Source of the DNA: Pseudobacter ginsenosidimutans | GTDB lineage: Bacteria; Bacteroidota; Bacteroidia; Chitinophagales; Chitinophagaceae | DNA: 64,000 nt | Direction: 5' to 3' | Assembly (NCBI RefSeq): GCF_007970185.1 | Contig: NZ_CP042431.1 | Coordinates: 7,485,342-7,549,341, forward strand | Part shown: positions 1 to 9,125 of the stretch, in pieces | Layout: the number at the start of each line of letters is the position of its first letter | Numbering within the stretch: position 1 is the stretch's first letter | Position numbers and translations under genes: made by a program | The notes under the pieces: model-generated | Databases searched by the model: none | What the model was told of the DNA's origin: nothing | What the model saw: the letters and a program-made list of their open reading frames with translations, nothing else

Positions 1-45
1 GCTCATAATATTTTTGACGATTCAGGAGAGTGCTCCGGACCTTTG

Positions 46-615
46 TTATTTGCCAAACAATCCGGCCAGGTTATCCAGGATCCCGCCTTCTTTATTTGAA
101 TCGTTGTTTCCTTCGGTTTTGTTTCCACCGATGGCAGCAGTCAGATCATTGAAGTCTGTTTTTCCATCTTTATTGATATCCAGGCTGGATGCGATATTAC
201 CCAGATCGAAACCACCGCCGCCCTGGCCGCCGGTCAAACTACCAAGGATAGACGAAAGATCAAATCCGCCGCCGCCGGACTTATTGAACAATTTGCTGAT
301 GATCATGGGCAGGATTGAGCTGGCGAGACCACTGGCCTGAGCTCCGCTGATGCCCATCTTGCTGGAAAGATTGCCGGTCAGATCAGACATTACATTTTGC
401 ACTACCGGGTTGTTTTCTTTAGCAGCATCGTTTCCGGAAAACATGCTCATGATATTGGCCATTCCGCCATTGCTCATGAGGTTTTGGATGCTTCCAACAA
501 TGGATTCACTGGCAATATTGCTGACTACTTCGTTCTGATCATTGGGAACATCGGGGTTTTGCTCAACAACTTCCTGGGATGTTGATTTGATCATTGACAT
601 TAATTGCTCCATCAT
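46..615 (-). CDS. DUF937-like glycine-rich protein with one EF-hand/dockerin-like calcium loop
   Basis: The 189-residue product has no signal peptide or membrane segment. A helical, Met/Ser/Asn-rich first half (about 1-110) resembles DUF937-type proteins, whose function is unknown. It is followed by two copies of a GGGGFDL repeat (about 114-120 and 132-138) and then the sequence DINKDGKTDFND (146-157), which has the acidic spacing of an EF-hand or dockerin calcium loop. The C-terminus ends in a short GGILDNLAGLFG helix. ATG at 615 is followed at once by a second Met at 612, so the start is uncertain by one codon. It is read in the same direction as the train to its right but lies 127 nt beyond the end of that train. 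The calcium binding is inferred from the motif only. Confidence 0.7.
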   Translation of the reverse strand: MMEQLMSMIKSTSQEVVEQNPDVPNDQNEVVSNIASESIVGSIQNLMSNGGMANIMSMFSGNDAAKENNPVVQNVMSDLTGNLSSKMGISGAQASGLASSILPMIISKLFNKSGGGGFDLSSILGSLTGGQGGGGFDLGNIASSLDINKDGKTDFNDLTAAIGGNKTEGNNDSNKEGGILDNLAGLFGK

Positions 616-705
616 AGACGTACTTTTTAGTGAAATGATGGTGTATGTTAAGCTAAATTTCCGGAATTGAAGTTAAATTTTTTGTTACGTGTAAGTTCAT
701 TTATG

Positions 706-738
706 CCAATAATCCGGCAGAACTGTCAGAATTATTGG
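706..738 (-). terminator. Weak stem-loop after the MutS-like gene
   Basis: Eight-base arms CCAATAAT (706-713) and ATTATTGG (731-738) can pair just downstream of the last gene of the ABC-MutS train. There is no good U-run, so this is at best a weak terminator or a 3' stabilising hairpin. Confidence 0.3.
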
Positions 739-742
739 GTAT

Positions 743-2059
743 TTACTGTTCCAGCAATTCCAAAACCCCTTCATTCCTGATGATCATCATCCCCTGCCTG
801 TCTTCCGTTACCCCTTCTTTCAGCTGATAAGGATACTGAGGTCGATGCCCATCCATAATGGTTGGCATGTACCGGAATTGAATATTATGCAGGCCTTCAA
901 GAGAGGCCCCCACTTCAATAATATGTGTTGAAACGATGAATAAACATTGCGTATAATCCGCAAATCCTTCTATAACTGCGAGAGTTCCATCATAAGCATC
1001 CTTCACATTGGTGCCTTTGAACAATTCATCGAACATCAATAACAAACTTTTGCCGCTGGCGGCGGCTTCGGCAGCTTGTTTCACGCGAACCACCTCTGCA
1101 TAAAAATGGCTATAGCCCAGACCAATATTATCCGCCACATTGATACTGGAATACATGCCTTCCCTCACTGAAAACTCCAACCGCGAAGCAGCTACCGGAA
1201 AACCCATATGCGCCAGGTACATGCCGATCCCTACTGATTTCATCAGGGTAGACTTACCTGCCATATTTGCTCCCGTCAAAAAGATCATATTGCTGTTTTT
1301 ATCCAGCAGCAGGTTATTACCCACAGCTCCATCCAGATTGGGATGACGCAGTCCTTCAGCCATAAAAACATTCTCTGGTGCCGACAGAGCTTTCGCATAT
1401 CCGAATCCTTTGTCGAGGGCCACTTCACTCACTGCGATATGAACATCCGATTCATAAATGAATGCTAAGATATCTTCCAGTTGCTCATGCAGCCTGCCTT
1501 TAAGCAAATGATCATACATAGCGAGCAGCTGTAAAGGCAGTGCCTGGTAAATATCGGTATTGTATAAGCGCTCAATCAACTTATCTGATAGTATTGCTTT
1601 AATAGCTGACACCCTTTCTGCATATGGAAATTCCGGATGCGGCATTGAATTCACGAATATATAGCACTTATTAAGCGTTACGATGGTGGCCTGCAACCCC
1701 TGCACCATTTTTTTATAACGTTCATCGCGTGTAAGAGAGCTCAATAACTTTTTCAGCACCGTTCTTCCCCATACAAGCACAGTATTCCGGCTGGTTCCGG
1801 AGTCGAGGTACTCTTGCATGAGATTCACCTGCTGTACATCAAAAGGAAAAGCAAGGCGTGCATTTTGATGGAATCTGAATATGCTGCTTCGATCATTGAT
1901 AGCAACAGCATCCGTCAACGGATAACGGAACATATTATCCAGCAACTGCTCTCCTCCTCTTGTTCTCACACGATTGAACAAATGATATACGGAACCCTGC
2001 CTGAATTTTGCCAGCAGGTTCAGTTCTTCTATTGTTTGTTTGTCTGTATTGAATTGCAT
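743..2059 (-). CDS. MutS-like ATPase (second of a tandem pair), lacking the mismatch-recognition domain
   Basis: The 438-residue protein has the MutS core and C-terminal ATPase only. The Walker A motif is TGANMAGKST (about 263-271), Walker B is LLLMFDE (about 340-346), and a conserved STHIIE switch region follows. The helical lever/core domain precedes these, but the N-terminal mismatch-binding domain I and connector II of true MutS (about 800 residues) are absent, and so is the Smr nuclease domain of MutS2. It is therefore a MutS-related ATPase of unknown role, and a clamp-like DNA- or protein-binding function is inference. The start ATG at 2059 lies 31 nt inside the upstream paralogue, which suggests translational coupling. 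It is the last gene of a co-directional train that also encodes an ABC transporter and SusC/SusD. Confidence 0.85.
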   Translation of the reverse strand: MQFNTDKQTIEELNLLAKFRQGSVYHLFNRVRTRGGEQLLDNMFRYPLTDAVAINDRSSIFRFHQNARLAFPFDVQQVNLMQEYLDSGTSRNTVLVWGRTVLKKLLSSLTRDERYKKMVQGLQATIVTLNKCYIFVNSMPHPEFPYAERVSAIKAILSDKLIERLYNTDIYQALPLQLLAMYDHLLKGRLHEQLEDILAFIYESDVHIAVSEVALDKGFGYAKALSAPENVFMAEGLRHPNLDGAVGNNLLLDKNSNMIFLTGANMAGKSTLMKSVGIGMYLAHMGFPVAASRLEFSVREGMYSSINVADNIGLGYSHFYAEVVRVKQAAEAAASGKSLLLMFDELFKGTNVKDAYDGTLAVIEGFADYTQCLFIVSTHIIEVGASLEGLHNIQFRYMPTIMDGHRPQYPYQLKEGVTEDRQGMMIIRNEGVLELLEQ

Positions 2060-3408
2060 GATGATGATTGATGGTGTACCTGTTTTGATAGCAGCCGGGT
2101 CTCCGATCCTGCATTTTTCTTTCCATGTTTCAAGATCTCGAGAATGCCTTCATTCCGGATAATGATCATGCCATGCCGATCATCGGTAATGCCCTTTTCC
2201 AACCGATAGGTATACTCAGGGGTATGTCCATTCATCCGGGTGGGCAGGTACAGGAATCCTATATTTTTCTGAGACGCAAGGTCCTCTCCTGCTTCCACAA
2301 TATGAGAGGAAATGATGCAGAGACTTTTATTATGCCTGGCAAACCCTTTGATCACAGCCACTGTAGCTTCATGTGCATCTTTTACATTGGTGCCCCGAAA
2401 CAGTTCATCAAATAAAATGAAGAATGATCTGCCGGTACTCAATTCCATTGCCATCTTCTTCACCCGTAACACTTCAGCATAGAAATGACTGGCGCCAATG
2501 CCCAGGTTATCCGGCAGGTTGATAGTGGTATAGATTCCATCCATCACCGAAAACTCCATCAAACCTGCTGCTACCGGAAAACCCATATGGGCAATATAAA
2601 GAGCTGTGCTCAATGCTCTCAAAAAAGTGGATTTCCCTGCCATATTCGCACCGGTCAAAAAGACAAGGTTACGTGATGCATTCATGGTAATATTATTACC
2701 CACCGGCTCTTTCAGTGATGGATGATATACATTTTCCAACCTGAGTATTGCGCTGCCTTTATCAAGCGCCTTTGGAAAAATGAACTTTCTCTCTTTCGCT
2801 GTTTGAGCCACCGACACATACATATCGAGATAGTAGATATGACCCAATAGTTTTTCCAATGCTGCTTTTGCAGTAGCACGGAATAAACCATCATAGGCCG
2901 TAACAGCTGCATAAGACAGCTTACTACCCTGCTGCTCCCTGAGCACAGGCGCAAATGCAGGATCGGCCAATAGTTCAGCAATCTTTTCCCTTTCGTTTGA
3001 ATAAGCTATGATTCCCTTTATCTCGCTGCGCTCAATAAACTGTTTCGAAAGCCGGATGATCCCGATAATCGCCGCAACACCATTCCTGATCTCCTTCTCA
3101 CCCGGAGCCACACGGTGATGACCCGATTTTCCATTGTCTTCACTGAGCGCCAAATATTTTTCTGTAGTATCGAATAAAGAAGCATGCCAGGGGAAACGGA
3201 TATCAAGCCGTGCAAATGCTTCAATAATATTACTGCGCCGGTTGATCGCTTCTTTTTCTGAAAGCGGATTGCGGAACAACTCTTCCAATACAATTTCTCC
3301 TCCACGGGTATGAGCATGATTGTAGATATCGTAAATACCCTTACCATTTTTTCTCCCGAAAATGCCAAGGTCATCGATGGTCTGCTCATCTGTTCTTAAT
3401 ACATTCAT
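2029..3408 (-). CDS. MutS-like ATPase (first of a tandem pair)
   Basis: This 459-residue paralogue of the next gene has the same architecture: helical core, Walker A TGANMAGKST (about 252-261), Walker B FILFDE (about 330-335), and an SSHIVE motif. It also lacks the mismatch-recognition and connector domains. The last 30 or so residues after EGILEILK have no counterpart in the paralogue, which ends at EGVLELLEQ. They run 31 nt into the downstream gene, so the tail may be real overlap or the result of an indel. The gene starts 7 nt after the stop of the GldFG-like permease, so the two are almost certainly co-transcribed. Family assignment is solid; cellular role is unknown. Confidence 0.85.
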   Translation of the reverse strand: MNVLRTDEQTIDDLGIFGRKNGKGIYDIYNHAHTRGGEIVLEELFRNPLSEKEAINRRSNIIEAFARLDIRFPWHASLFDTTEKYLALSEDNGKSGHHRVAPGEKEIRNGVAAIIGIIRLSKQFIERSEIKGIIAYSNEREKIAELLADPAFAPVLREQQGSKLSYAAVTAYDGLFRATAKAALEKLLGHIYYLDMYVSVAQTAKERKFIFPKALDKGSAILRLENVYHPSLKEPVGNNITMNASRNLVFLTGANMAGKSTFLRALSTALYIAHMGFPVAAGLMEFSVMDGIYTTINLPDNLGIGASHFYAEVLRVKKMAMELSTGRSFFILFDELFRGTNVKDAHEATVAVIKGFARHNKSLCIISSHIVEAGEDLASQKNIGFLYLPTRMNGHTPEYTYRLEKGITDDRHGMIIIRNEGILEILKHGKKNAGSETRLLSKQVHHQSSSCNSIQTNKQ

Positions 3409-3415
3409 GTAATGA

Positions 3416-5754
3416 TTATTTTCGCTTTCTTCTGATCAATAAAATGGTCCCGGCCAGCAGTAATAATCCGGGCAGCACCCATTTCAGTACGATCTGCTGT
3501 TTTTTTGCAGCAGATTCTGAAAGTCGCAGCAGTTTGTCCTCAGCCGGTATTTTAGTCATGTAAACAGGAAATTCATTATGCCCCAACCAACTGTACACCG
3601 ACATCAAAAAGCCCGCATTGAATACAGCACCCAAACGCAGGTTACTGGCATAATCGGCATCGCTTGTTACAACGATCCGCTGGTCTTTATCATTTATTTT
3701 CCTCGTTAGTTGAAGCCCTGTGACAAAACTATTCTCCCTGATATCTCCTTCGGCCGGACTTAACGGCGGAAGTGTGGAATCGATGATCAGCTCTCCTGCC
3801 TTCAGCCAGGTTTTACCCGGGCTTGTAGCCAATAATACCCGGGCCTTGAATACACTGTCCTGCCTATGTGAAATAGCGGTTACCCCCGGCATCAGCGTCC
3901 TGATCGTATCTCTTCCCGGTGTGAGGGATTTCATTACCTGCTCCAATCCCTTGTATAGCTTACTACTCTCAGATGTGATATAGGGGTTTACTTTATCAGG
4001 TGTTTCATCAAAGGAGGGCTGTACCAGCTGGCCATTCATCAATTGCACACCCAACTGCTGCAATACAGGGTTCAGTACATATTGCTTGCCAGGCTTGCCC
4101 ATAAAAAACATATTGCCACCCGCATCTATATAGTTCCTGGTCTTCTGTTGCACCACTTCACTCAATTCCATTCTGGGATCTGCCAGCACAAGAGCAGTAC
4201 AATTCGCCGGAACATCCTGCAGTGAAAGATTTACGGTATCCACATCATATCCTGTGTTCACCAATGAACCACGACTAATTTTTGCAGCCGAATGAAAGTC
4301 GAATTCCCGCTGACCTGTTTTGCGAATGCTGCGCTCCAGTTCTCCTGCAACAAAATAAACAGCAGGGATTTTCTCCGGTTCCAGCAATCGTTTGAACGCA
4401 GCGGCAAAATTGCCGGCATCAGGCCAGAATTCAGGATCAGGAAAAGTCCTGAGGAATTCCTTTCTGCCGCGGTATTTCAGTTGCATCACCAGCCTGTAGC
4501 CTTCGGAGCGAAGATCGATGAGCTGATGCATTTGCTCAGGAGATTTGTAGCGCGACAAATCATCATCCAATGACTCAGCTTTGATACCTGCTATCTTTTC
4601 AAGAGAAAATCCAGGTGGATATATTTTATACAAACCACTGTCTGTGGCTATCGCATCATTGTCGTAGTAATACTCATAACGGAACTGAATATTTGGTTTG
4701 AACCGTATAATAGGTTCCCATAATGCGAGGTACTGATCATTGCGGGCTTCGGGCATTCCTTGTTCAAGCCCCTCTCCCAGCAGATTGGCGTACAAAGTTA
4801 CCTCCAGTGTACTATCGCCCATGCCTTTGATCAACTCCTGCAGCTGTTTGGATATCGTATTGCGTTTGGTAGCTGTAGTATCGAACCAGGCCGTCAATAC
4901 AGGACGTGAACTACAATAACCAATCACGAGAGAAACGGCCATTACAGTCAGATATCTTCCCCATTTTACATACCAGGCACGGCTTTCTCTTTCCGACCTC
5001 AATCTTATCAACGTAAAACCAACAAACATACCACTCACCACTAAAAAATAGATCAGGTCCCTGGTAACGATCAGTCCACCCAATAATTTGTATACTCTGT
5101 TCTGCAGCGATAGAAAATAAGTGAGATCCCTGATCAGATCATACCGTTGCCACAAACTGCCAATGTAAGTCAGAAAGAAAATAACGATGAATGTTCCAAG
5201 CGCGGATATAACCTGATAACTGCTCAGGGAAGACATGAATAAACCAATAGCTGAGTAAGCACAAAGCAACAGGTAAAAGCCCAATGCTGCAGATAACAAT
5301 AGTCCATAATCCACCTGTTCTATCGTGAAAGCTCCTATTAGCATGAAGAACACCAGTGTACCCACCAGCATAAGGTTGAACAACATGATCCCCATGTATT
5401 TTCCCAGCACGATCTGCCGGAGGCCAACAGGCGAAGAGTGCAGTAATTTTGCCGAACCTGAAAGGGCATCGCGACTGATCAATCCCATCGTTAAAATGGG
5501 GATGTACAGATATAGATTTCTAACTGAAGTGGTGAAAAGTCCGGACTTAACAAACATGCCCCAGGTCAATCCCCCTCTCCTTTATAGTTCGGACTATTCT
5601 TCATCATGATCTCCTGCCAGTTGGCTGTTCCATAAACAGCTTCTGCATATAGGATGGCAGATTGCACAAAAAATACCACTAATACAAACCAGGCTATCGG
5701 AGAGAAGAACAGATAACGCCATTCGTTCTTCGCAATTTTATATATGATCCTCAC
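3416..5754 (-). pseudogene. GldFG-like ABC permease/periplasmic fusion, interrupted by a one-base frameshift
   Basis: The gene is a paralogue of its upstream neighbour. An ABC-2 type permease with about six membrane segments is fused to a GldG-like extracytoplasmic domain and ends in a C-terminal membrane helix plus an RRKRK anchor. Translation from GTG at 5754 gives VRIIYKIAKNEWRYLF, which matches the paralogue's start MRTVLKIAINELRDLF, but runs into TGA at 5566. The rest continues in another frame from 5569 to 3416. The junction is a C5 run at 5571-5575 (G5 on the coding strand). One extra base there would give a continuous 779-residue protein, against 784 for the paralogue. Explanations are a base-calling error, a true mutation, a -1 frameshift event, or coupled restart at the TTG overlapping the stop. 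The gap to the upstream gene is only 11 nt. Confidence 0.8.
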
Positions 5755-5765
5755 GGTGATTAAGT

Positions 5766-8120
5766 TTATTTTCTTTTTCTTCTTACCAATAATATCGTTC
5801 CTGCAATCAGCATCATGCCAGGCAGTATCCACACATACAATTTCTTTTGAAGGGTAGCCCATGGAAGACTGGCCTTTATATCATTGTCTGGTGGGGGCGC
5901 CGGAATGGGTGTATAAACAGGAAATTGTTGATAGGTCAACCAGCTAAAAAAATATTCGCTGAGCTCAGACATACCTGAATTGCTGATTATATCAGCATCC
6001 CCGCTTACAATGATGCGTTGCTCATTTCCACTTAGCTGTCTTGTCAACTTGATTGCAGTGGCTAATGAATCGAATCTGAGATCACCTTCGCTTGCATTGA
6101 AAACAGGAGCAGCAGAATCAGTAACCAGCTTACCTGCCTTCAACCAGTTGTTTTTAGGACTGGCCCTGGTAAAGGGTTTGGTTAGGAATAATGGAGCTGC
6201 AGTGAAACCACTATCGCTGATAACAGCTACAGGAGTTGAACCAGCCATTCCGATCACAGACATATCTTCGGGATAAAAATTATTCTTCCATAATAGTTTT
6301 AGCTCCCTGAGAAAATGATGATTGGCCAGATCGAAAAAATATGGAGTTGAGTACAATGTTATCTTATCTGCAGTTTCATTGGGATCAACCTGCACCAGTT
6401 GCCCTGGCATCAATTGCACACCCAATGATTGCAACAATGGATTCAATACATATTGTTTCTTTGGCTCTCCCAGGATCAGCATATTGCCGCCATTATCCAG
6501 GTACTTTCGTAGTTTGGAAAGCACCACAGCACTCAGGTCCATTTTAGGATCTGCCAGGATCACAACAGATATATCGGCAGGAAGATCATGTGTTGACAAG
6601 TTGGTGGTGTCAAAATCAAAACCAAGGTTCACAAGATGATATTGCCCTGAATATTCCCGCTCCCCTTTTTTAACAAGGCTGCGTTCCAGCTCTCCTGTAA
6701 TATAAGAGAGCTTCGGCATCTTCGTTCCCAGCACCCGTTTGAATGCTGCATTGAAATAGGTTTGATTGAGGACATATTCCATCTCATTCAATTCAGCGGG
6801 CAATACGCGCAGAAAAGTTTTTCTCCCCCGGTAATTCAATTGCATCACCGATCTGTAACCCTCGCTCTTCAGGTCGATTATTTTTTTGATCTCATCGGGA
6901 GATTTAAAAAGAGCACTGTCCAGTCTCAACCCTTTTGCCAGGAGTCCGGCAATCTGTTGTTCTGTTTTTCCAGGGAACCGCCTGTACAATCCACTGTCAC
7001 CGGGAATCATGTGATAATAATATTCATAGCGGAATTTGATATCCGGCTTGAAACGGGTGTACTGTTCCCATGTATCCAGGAAAGCATTCCGGCGGGCAGG
7101 TACTACACCAATCGATCCCGAGTTGATGAGATCGAACAGGTTGGTATACATCGTTACCTCCAGGGCACTGTCTTTCATTGCATGAACGATCGCCTGAGTT
7201 TCGGGCCGGATCGTATTCACCTTCCGGGCTGAGGTATCCAGATAAGCGGTTATACCTGTACGTGATCCAACATATCCTATCAATAACCCAGCTGCGATAA
7301 CGCCCAGATACCGGGCCACCCGCACATACCACACCCTCCTTTTCACACCATCACTTAATTTCAGTATGGTGAACACAACAAACAGGGTGATGATCACCAG
7401 GTAGTAGAGCAGGTCCTTGCTCCTGATCAATCCTTTTATCAGCCAGTCGATGCGGTTATTGATGGAAAGGAAATAAGTGAGGTCGCGCCAAAAATCATAT
7501 TCCTGCCACAGAGTACCGATTATTCTCAACCCGTAGAGTACGGTAAAACTGGCGATGGCCGCTACGATCTGGTAACTGGTTAGTGCCGACATGAAGAAGC
7601 CGATAGCGCTCAGCGCACACAGCAAGAGATAAATACCCAGTATGGCAGATAATAGCGGACCATAATCCAGCGATACGATATCTGCAAAGCCTTCCACCAC
7701 AAAAATGCCCATGATCAATACAAAGAACAGGTTGAAGAACATAATCCCCAGGTATTTGCCCAATACGATCTGGCGAATGCTCACAGGCGACGAGTACATC
7801 AGCCTGATTGTACCGCTATTGAACTCCTTATTGATAATTCCCATGGTAATCAGTGGCACATAGAGGTAGAGGTATTGCAGTATATTGGTAAAAACATCAG
7901 GAAATACCTGTCCGGTCAGCGATAAAACCCTCACGTTTGCCAGCAAATAGAAATAAGGATTATAGAGCATATCGTAATGGAAGCTCTGCGTCAATATAAA
8001 AAGTGAGCTTGTATAAAAGAACCCACACATCACCATGAACACGATCAGCGTAACCCATGCCACCGGAGAGTAGAACAGATCACGCAGCTCATTAATTGCT
8101 ATTTTAAGAACAGTCCTCAT
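5766..8120 (-). CDS. GldFG-like ABC transporter permease fused to GldG-type extracytoplasmic domain
   Basis: The intact 784-residue protein has an N-terminal ABC-2 permease portion (about 1-260, roughly six hydrophobic helices, with the loop SSPVSIRQIVLGKYLG after the second). This is followed by a long soluble region (about 280-745) like GldG, and a C-terminal helix with the positively charged end VRRKRK. GldF and GldG are separate permease and substrate-binding-like proteins of the gliding/ABC complex of Bacteroidota; here they are fused. The ATP-binding partner is encoded 43 nt upstream. The transported substrate cannot be told from sequence. Being next to SusC/SusD genes suggests a role connected with the cell envelope, which is inference. 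Confidence 0.85.
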   Translation of the reverse strand: MRTVLKIAINELRDLFYSPVAWVTLIVFMVMCGFFYTSSLFILTQSFHYDMLYNPYFYLLANVRVLSLTGQVFPDVFTNILQYLYLYVPLITMGIINKEFNSGTIRLMYSSPVSIRQIVLGKYLGIMFFNLFFVLIMGIFVVEGFADIVSLDYGPLLSAILGIYLLLCALSAIGFFMSALTSYQIVAAIASFTVLYGLRIIGTLWQEYDFWRDLTYFLSINNRIDWLIKGLIRSKDLLYYLVIITLFVVFTILKLSDGVKRRVWYVRVARYLGVIAAGLLIGYVGSRTGITAYLDTSARKVNTIRPETQAIVHAMKDSALEVTMYTNLFDLINSGSIGVVPARRNAFLDTWEQYTRFKPDIKFRYEYYYHMIPGDSGLYRRFPGKTEQQIAGLLAKGLRLDSALFKSPDEIKKIIDLKSEGYRSVMQLNYRGRKTFLRVLPAELNEMEYVLNQTYFNAAFKRVLGTKMPKLSYITGELERSLVKKGEREYSGQYHLVNLGFDFDTTNLSTHDLPADISVVILADPKMDLSAVVLSKLRKYLDNGGNMLILGEPKKQYVLNPLLQSLGVQLMPGQLVQVDPNETADKITLYSTPYFFDLANHHFLRELKLLWKNNFYPEDMSVIGMAGSTPVAVISDSGFTAAPLFLTKPFTRASPKNNWLKAGKLVTDSAAPVFNASEGDLRFDSLATAIKLTRQLSGNEQRIIVSGDADIISNSGMSELSEYFFSWLTYQQFPVYTPIPAPPPDNDIKASLPWATLQKKLYVWILPGMMLIAGTILLVRRKRK

Positions 8121-8163
8121 TCAAGTAGTTTTGAAAATTATTCGGGAAACATTTCAAGTGGAT

Positions 8164-9087
8164 TTACCTGCTTACCTTATCTGATAATTGTTTGAAAATA
8201 TCATCCAGCAAGCCCTTGTCCGGATTGATCTCTTTGATCTTCCATCCCGCAGAAACGCTGGTTGCGATTAACCTCTCTGTCAATTCATCTGCATTCCCCT
8301 CGAAATAAATCTTTAATTGTTCATTGGTCACGAACTCCACTTTAGACACACCCGGAACATTCATCAGTTCTTCACGGGGAGGAGGGTTACCCATACGGAT
8401 CAACAATGCATGTGATTGCGCATAATTATTGAAAGCATCCATCGAATCGGAAAACACCACCCTGCCAGATTCTATCATGATGATCTCACGGCAGAGGATA
8501 TTGATCTCCGATAAAATATGCGATGACAACAGCACCGTATGTTCCTCTGCAATCTCCCTGATCAGTTTCCTGGCTTCGATCAGCTGGTTGGGATCAAGCC
8601 CATTGGTTGGCTCATCCAGCACCACCAGACTCGGTTTGTGGATGATAGCCTGTGCAATACCAACGCGCTGCCGGTAGCCTCCGGAGAGATTTTTGATCAA
8701 TCGTGAACTGAAATGCTGAATGCCGCATCGTTCCTTGGCTTCATCCACGGCAGACCTGATCAGGTGTTTATTGATCTTTCGCAACTCTGCACTGAAAACA
8801 AGGTATTCATCGATTGTAAGATCAGTGTACAAAGGAGGTGTTTGTGGTAAGAAGCCAATTTCCTTTTTGGCTTCTTTTGGATATTTACCCATATCGATAT
8901 CGTTGATGAATACCTTTCCCTCCGTTTGATTCAATGCGCCACAAATAATATTCATAGTGGTGGATTTACCAGCACCATTGGATCCAAGAAGGCCAATGAT
9001 ACCGGCATCCCCGATTTGAATATTGATATCGCGGATTGCCCAGTTACTGGAATATTTATGCGATAAGCGCTCTGTTCTCAGGATCAT
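8164..9087 (-). CDS. ABC transporter ATP-binding protein (GldA/CcmA-type)
   Basis: The 307-residue ATPase has Walker A GSNGAGKST (about 35-43), the Q-loop LPQTPP, the ABC signature LSGGYRQRVG (about 134-143), Walker B LVVLDEP (about 155-161) and the H-loop SSH. The C-terminal 80 residues form the accessory domain usual in GldA-like and other ABC-2 exporter ATPases. It should power the two fused permeases encoded immediately downstream, giving either a heteromeric or two alternative transporters. It starts 38 nt after the SusD stop, so it probably shares the SusCD transcript. Confidence 0.9.
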   Translation of the reverse strand: MILRTERLSHKYSSNWAIRDINIQIGDAGIIGLLGSNGAGKSTTMNIICGALNQTEGKVFINDIDMGKYPKEAKKEIGFLPQTPPLYTDLTIDEYLVFSAELRKINKHLIRSAVDEAKERCGIQHFSSRLIKNLSGGYRQRVGIAQAIIHKPSLVVLDEPTNGLDPNQLIEARKLIREIAEEHTVLLSSHILSEINILCREIIMIESGRVVFSDSMDAFNNYAQSHALLIRMGNPPPREELMNVPGVSKVEFVTNEQLKIYFEGNADELTERLIATSVSAGWKIKEINPDKGLLDDIFKQLSDKVSR

Positions 9088-9125
9088 GTCAGCTAATTAT
9101 GTGGTAATAAAAAAGGGGTGATTAT

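Noticed and set aside
743-3408. Annotation as DNA mismatch-repair MutS or MutS2
   Set aside because: Length and domain content (no mismatch-binding domain, no Smr) do not fit; only the core and ATPase are shared.
5566-5862. Separate small gene of 98 codons between the permeases
   Set aside because: Its last 60 residues are the missing N-terminus of the second permease; the upstream part overlaps the end of the first permease gene.
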